Part shown: piece by piece, positions 62,439 to 64,000 of the stretch
How positions within the stretch are numbered: position 1 is the stretch's first letter
Layout: each line of letters begins with the position of its first letter
Program-made: the position numbers and the translations under genes
Notes under the pieces: generated by a model
Told to the model about the DNA's origin: nothing
The model's database searches: none
The model's input: only the letters and a program-made list of their open reading frames with translations
Source: UBA5078 sp964538025
Lineage (GTDB): Bacteria > Pseudomonadota > Gammaproteobacteria > Pseudomonadales > Pseudohongiellaceae
DNA length: 64,000 nt
Direction: 5' to 3'
Assembly: GCA_964538025.1 (NCBI GenBank)
Contig: CAZICZ010000005.1
Coordinates: 198,616-262,615 of the forward strand

Positions 62439-63215
62439 TCACCTCTGCTGCGCCGCCACGGCGGCGGCACGGCCACGCGGGCCATGAAAATAATCCTGAA
62501 TCCAGGGGTCCGGTGTCGCCGCCACGGCCTCGAGCGTGTCCACCACCAGCACTTTTTTCTGTGACAACACGGCGACACGGTCGCAGGCGGTGTACAAGGT
62601 ATCAAGATCGTGGGTCACCATGAACACCGTGAGTGAAAACGCGTTGCGCAAGGTGATCAGCAGCTGGTCGAAGGCGGCGGCCCCGATGGGATCAAGCCCG
62701 GCCGTCGGTTCATCCAGAAACAGGATGTCCGGGTCCAGCGCCAGCGCCCTCGCCAGGGCTGCCCGCTTGATCATGCCGCCGGAAAGGTCGGCAGGATACA
62801 GATCTCCCGCGTGGGAGGACAGACCGGCGAGCGCCATTTTCACGGCCGCCAGTGCACTCGCCCGGCGGCGTGAGAGCCCGGCATGCTCCATCAGCGGCAG
62901 CGCGATATTTTCCAGAACGGTCAGTGAGGAAAACAGCGCTCCCTGCTGAAACAGCACCCCAATCCGTCGCTCCAGCTGCGCACGGGGTTCCGCCGCCAGG
63001 GCCAGCAGGTTCTGCCCAAACAGATGCACCTCACCCGCACTCGGGCGCATCAGACCGACAATGGAGCGCAGGAGCACCGACTTGCCCGTGCCCGAGCCAC
63101 CCACAATGCCCAGAATCTCCCCGCGTCGCACATCAAGCCGCAGGTCCTCGTGGACGCTGTGGGTCCCAAAGCGGTTGCACAGCCCTCTGATCTGAATAAT
63201 CGCGTCCGGACTCAC
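62439..63215 (-). CDS. MlaF-type ABC transporter ATP-binding protein
   Basis: 258 residues. Walker A GGSGTGKSVLL, Q-loop LFQQGALFSSLTV, signature LSGGMIKRAALARAL, Walker B DILFLDEPTAGLDP and a final His in MVTHDLDT. It powers the permease upstream (MlaE-like) in lipid transport. Its start overlaps the permease stop by four bases. Confidence 0.94.
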   Translation of the reverse strand: MSPDAIIQIRGLCNRFGTHSVHEDLRLDVRRGEILGIVGGSGTGKSVLLRSIVGLMRPSAGEVHLFGQNLLALAAEPRAQLERRIGVLFQQGALFSSLTVLENIALPLMEHAGLSRRRASALAAVKMALAGLSSHAGDLYPADLSGGMIKRAALARALALDPDILFLDEPTAGLDPIGAAAFDQLLITLRNAFSLTVFMVTHDLDTLYTACDRVAVLSQKKVLVVDTLEAVAATPDPWIQDYFHGPRGRAAAVAAQQR

Positions 63216-64000
63216 CAGTCCATCTCCATATAGAAAAGCGCGGCAATGGCATCTACCAGGATCACGACAAAGATCGACTGCACCACACTGGAAGTTGTGT
63301 GTTCTCCGACAGACTGGGCGCTACCTTTCACCCGGAAACCTTCGAGACATCCGATCAGCGCGATCAGCACCGCAAACACCGGCGCCTTGCCCAGACCAAG
63401 CAGGAGATGGCGCGGCGGAATTTCCTGCACAATGCCCACGAAGCGCGCCACGGAAATATCGAGGGTGCCCACGGCGACCACGGCACCGCCCAGCATGCCC
63501 GCCATCACGCCGATGAAGGCAAGCAGCGGCAGGGTGATGAGCAGCGCCAGCACCCGGGGCAACACCAGCAACTCCACGGGATTCAGCCCCTGTACCGTGA
63601 GCGCGTCCAGTTCCTCATTGACCTTCATTGATCCTATCTGGGCGGTATAGGCGCTGGCGGTGCGGCCCGCCAGCAGAATCGCCACCAGCAGCACGCCCAG
63701 CTCCCGCATGAAGGCATAGGCCACCAGATCAACGGTGTAAATCGTGGCACCAAAATTCGCGAGCACCGTTGCGCCAAGGAACGCCACCACGGCGCCAATC
63801 AGGAAGTTCAGCAAGGCAACGATGGGGACGGCATTCAGGCCGGCCTGATGCATCTGCGCCACCAGAGGCGTGACGCGCCAGCGCCACGGCTGGGGAAGCA
63901 GGGTCAGGAAGGTGAGCAGGGTGACGCCCAGAAATCCGAGAAACTCGCGCACCTGCTGCCAGGATGCCGAGACCCGCGCACCGAGGCCCGCGAGGACATC
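63212..64000 (-). CDS. MlaE-type ABC permease (runs off the right edge)
   Basis: 263 codons are visible; the frame stays open to the window end, so the start lies beyond it and this is a partial gene. Five to six helices, with the family segments PIVALLNFLIGAVVAFLGA, FMRELGVLLVAILLAGRTAS, and the coupling helix AQIGSMKVNEELDALTVQGL. The visible N-terminal stretch (VSASWQQVREFLGFLG) suggests a longer N-terminus, possibly a STAS-fused type. First visible gene of the mla-type operon. Confidence 0.92.
   Translation of the reverse strand, partial: DVLAGLGARVSASWQQVREFLGFLGVTLLTFLTLLPQPWRWRVTPLVAQMHQAGLNAVPIVALLNFLIGAVVAFLGATVLANFGATIYTVDLVAYAFMRELGVLLVAILLAGRTASAYTAQIGSMKVNEELDALTVQGLNPVELLVLPRVLALLITLPLLAFIGVMAGMLGGAVVAVGTLDISVARFVGIVQEIPPRHLLLGLGKAPVFAVLIALIGCLEGFRVKGSAQSVGEHTTSSVVQSIFVVILVDAIAALFYMEMDW

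Overview
The window reads as chromosomal DNA of a GC-rich Gram-negative bacterium, most likely a gammaproteobacterium of an aquatic, oligotrophic type. Supporting this: lptF/lptG divergent from pepA, pepA followed by valS, an ACT-domain SerB, a three-gene pntAA-pntAB-pntB set, a YchJ protein, a TonB-dependent receptor, many periplasmic and Tat-exported enzymes, and a CYP153-type P450. Genus cannot be fixed from the sequence alone. Gene density is high and most genes have clear Shine-Dalgarno sequences. I see no rRNA, tRNA, insertion sequence, prophage or CRISPR array.

Layout. 1-9.1 kb: the end of one gene, a secreted alpha/beta hydrolase, a 1658-residue type I-secreted adhesin with an ABABAB repeat array, a convergent PQQ dehydrogenase and a periplasmic phosphatase-like protein. 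9.2-18.9 kb: SGNH-like protein, serB, NHL-repeat protein, cytochrome b561, small secreted proteins, ychJ, then a membrane protein/winged-helix regulator pair and a DUF4173 membrane protein sharing a palindromic operator, and an SLC13 transporter. 18.9-26.7 kb: TetR regulator with O-methyltransferase, a TonB receptor whose signal peptide appears frameshifted, and a secreted beta-helix (lyase-like) protein. 26.8-35.2 kb: esterases and small secreted proteins, then a ferredoxin-CYP153-exported HAD operon. 35.2-37.8 kb: glycerate kinase and GntP-type permease.

38.3-42.1 kb holds the most unusual locus: a cbb3-type oxidase in which CcoN, CcoO and a two-heme CcoP-like part form one 878-residue protein, translationally coupled (two ATGA overlaps) to a 61-residue one-TM peptide and a TsdA-like diheme cytochrome c. 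A Tat-exported protein lies convergent to it. 43.8-46.5 kb: convergent LeuB-like and LeuA-like genes without leuC or leuD. 47.4-50.3 kb: transhydrogenase. 50.3-58.8 kb: RDD protein, lptG-lptF, thioesterase, pepA, valS, methyltransferase. 59-60.9 kb: two paralogous secreted proteins of unknown function. 60.9-64 kb: an Mla/MCE lipid transport operon running off the right edge.

The general picture is an aerobic heterotroph with a respiratory chain adapted to low oxygen and/or reduced sulfur, oxidation of alkyl chains, and many exported degradative enzymes.
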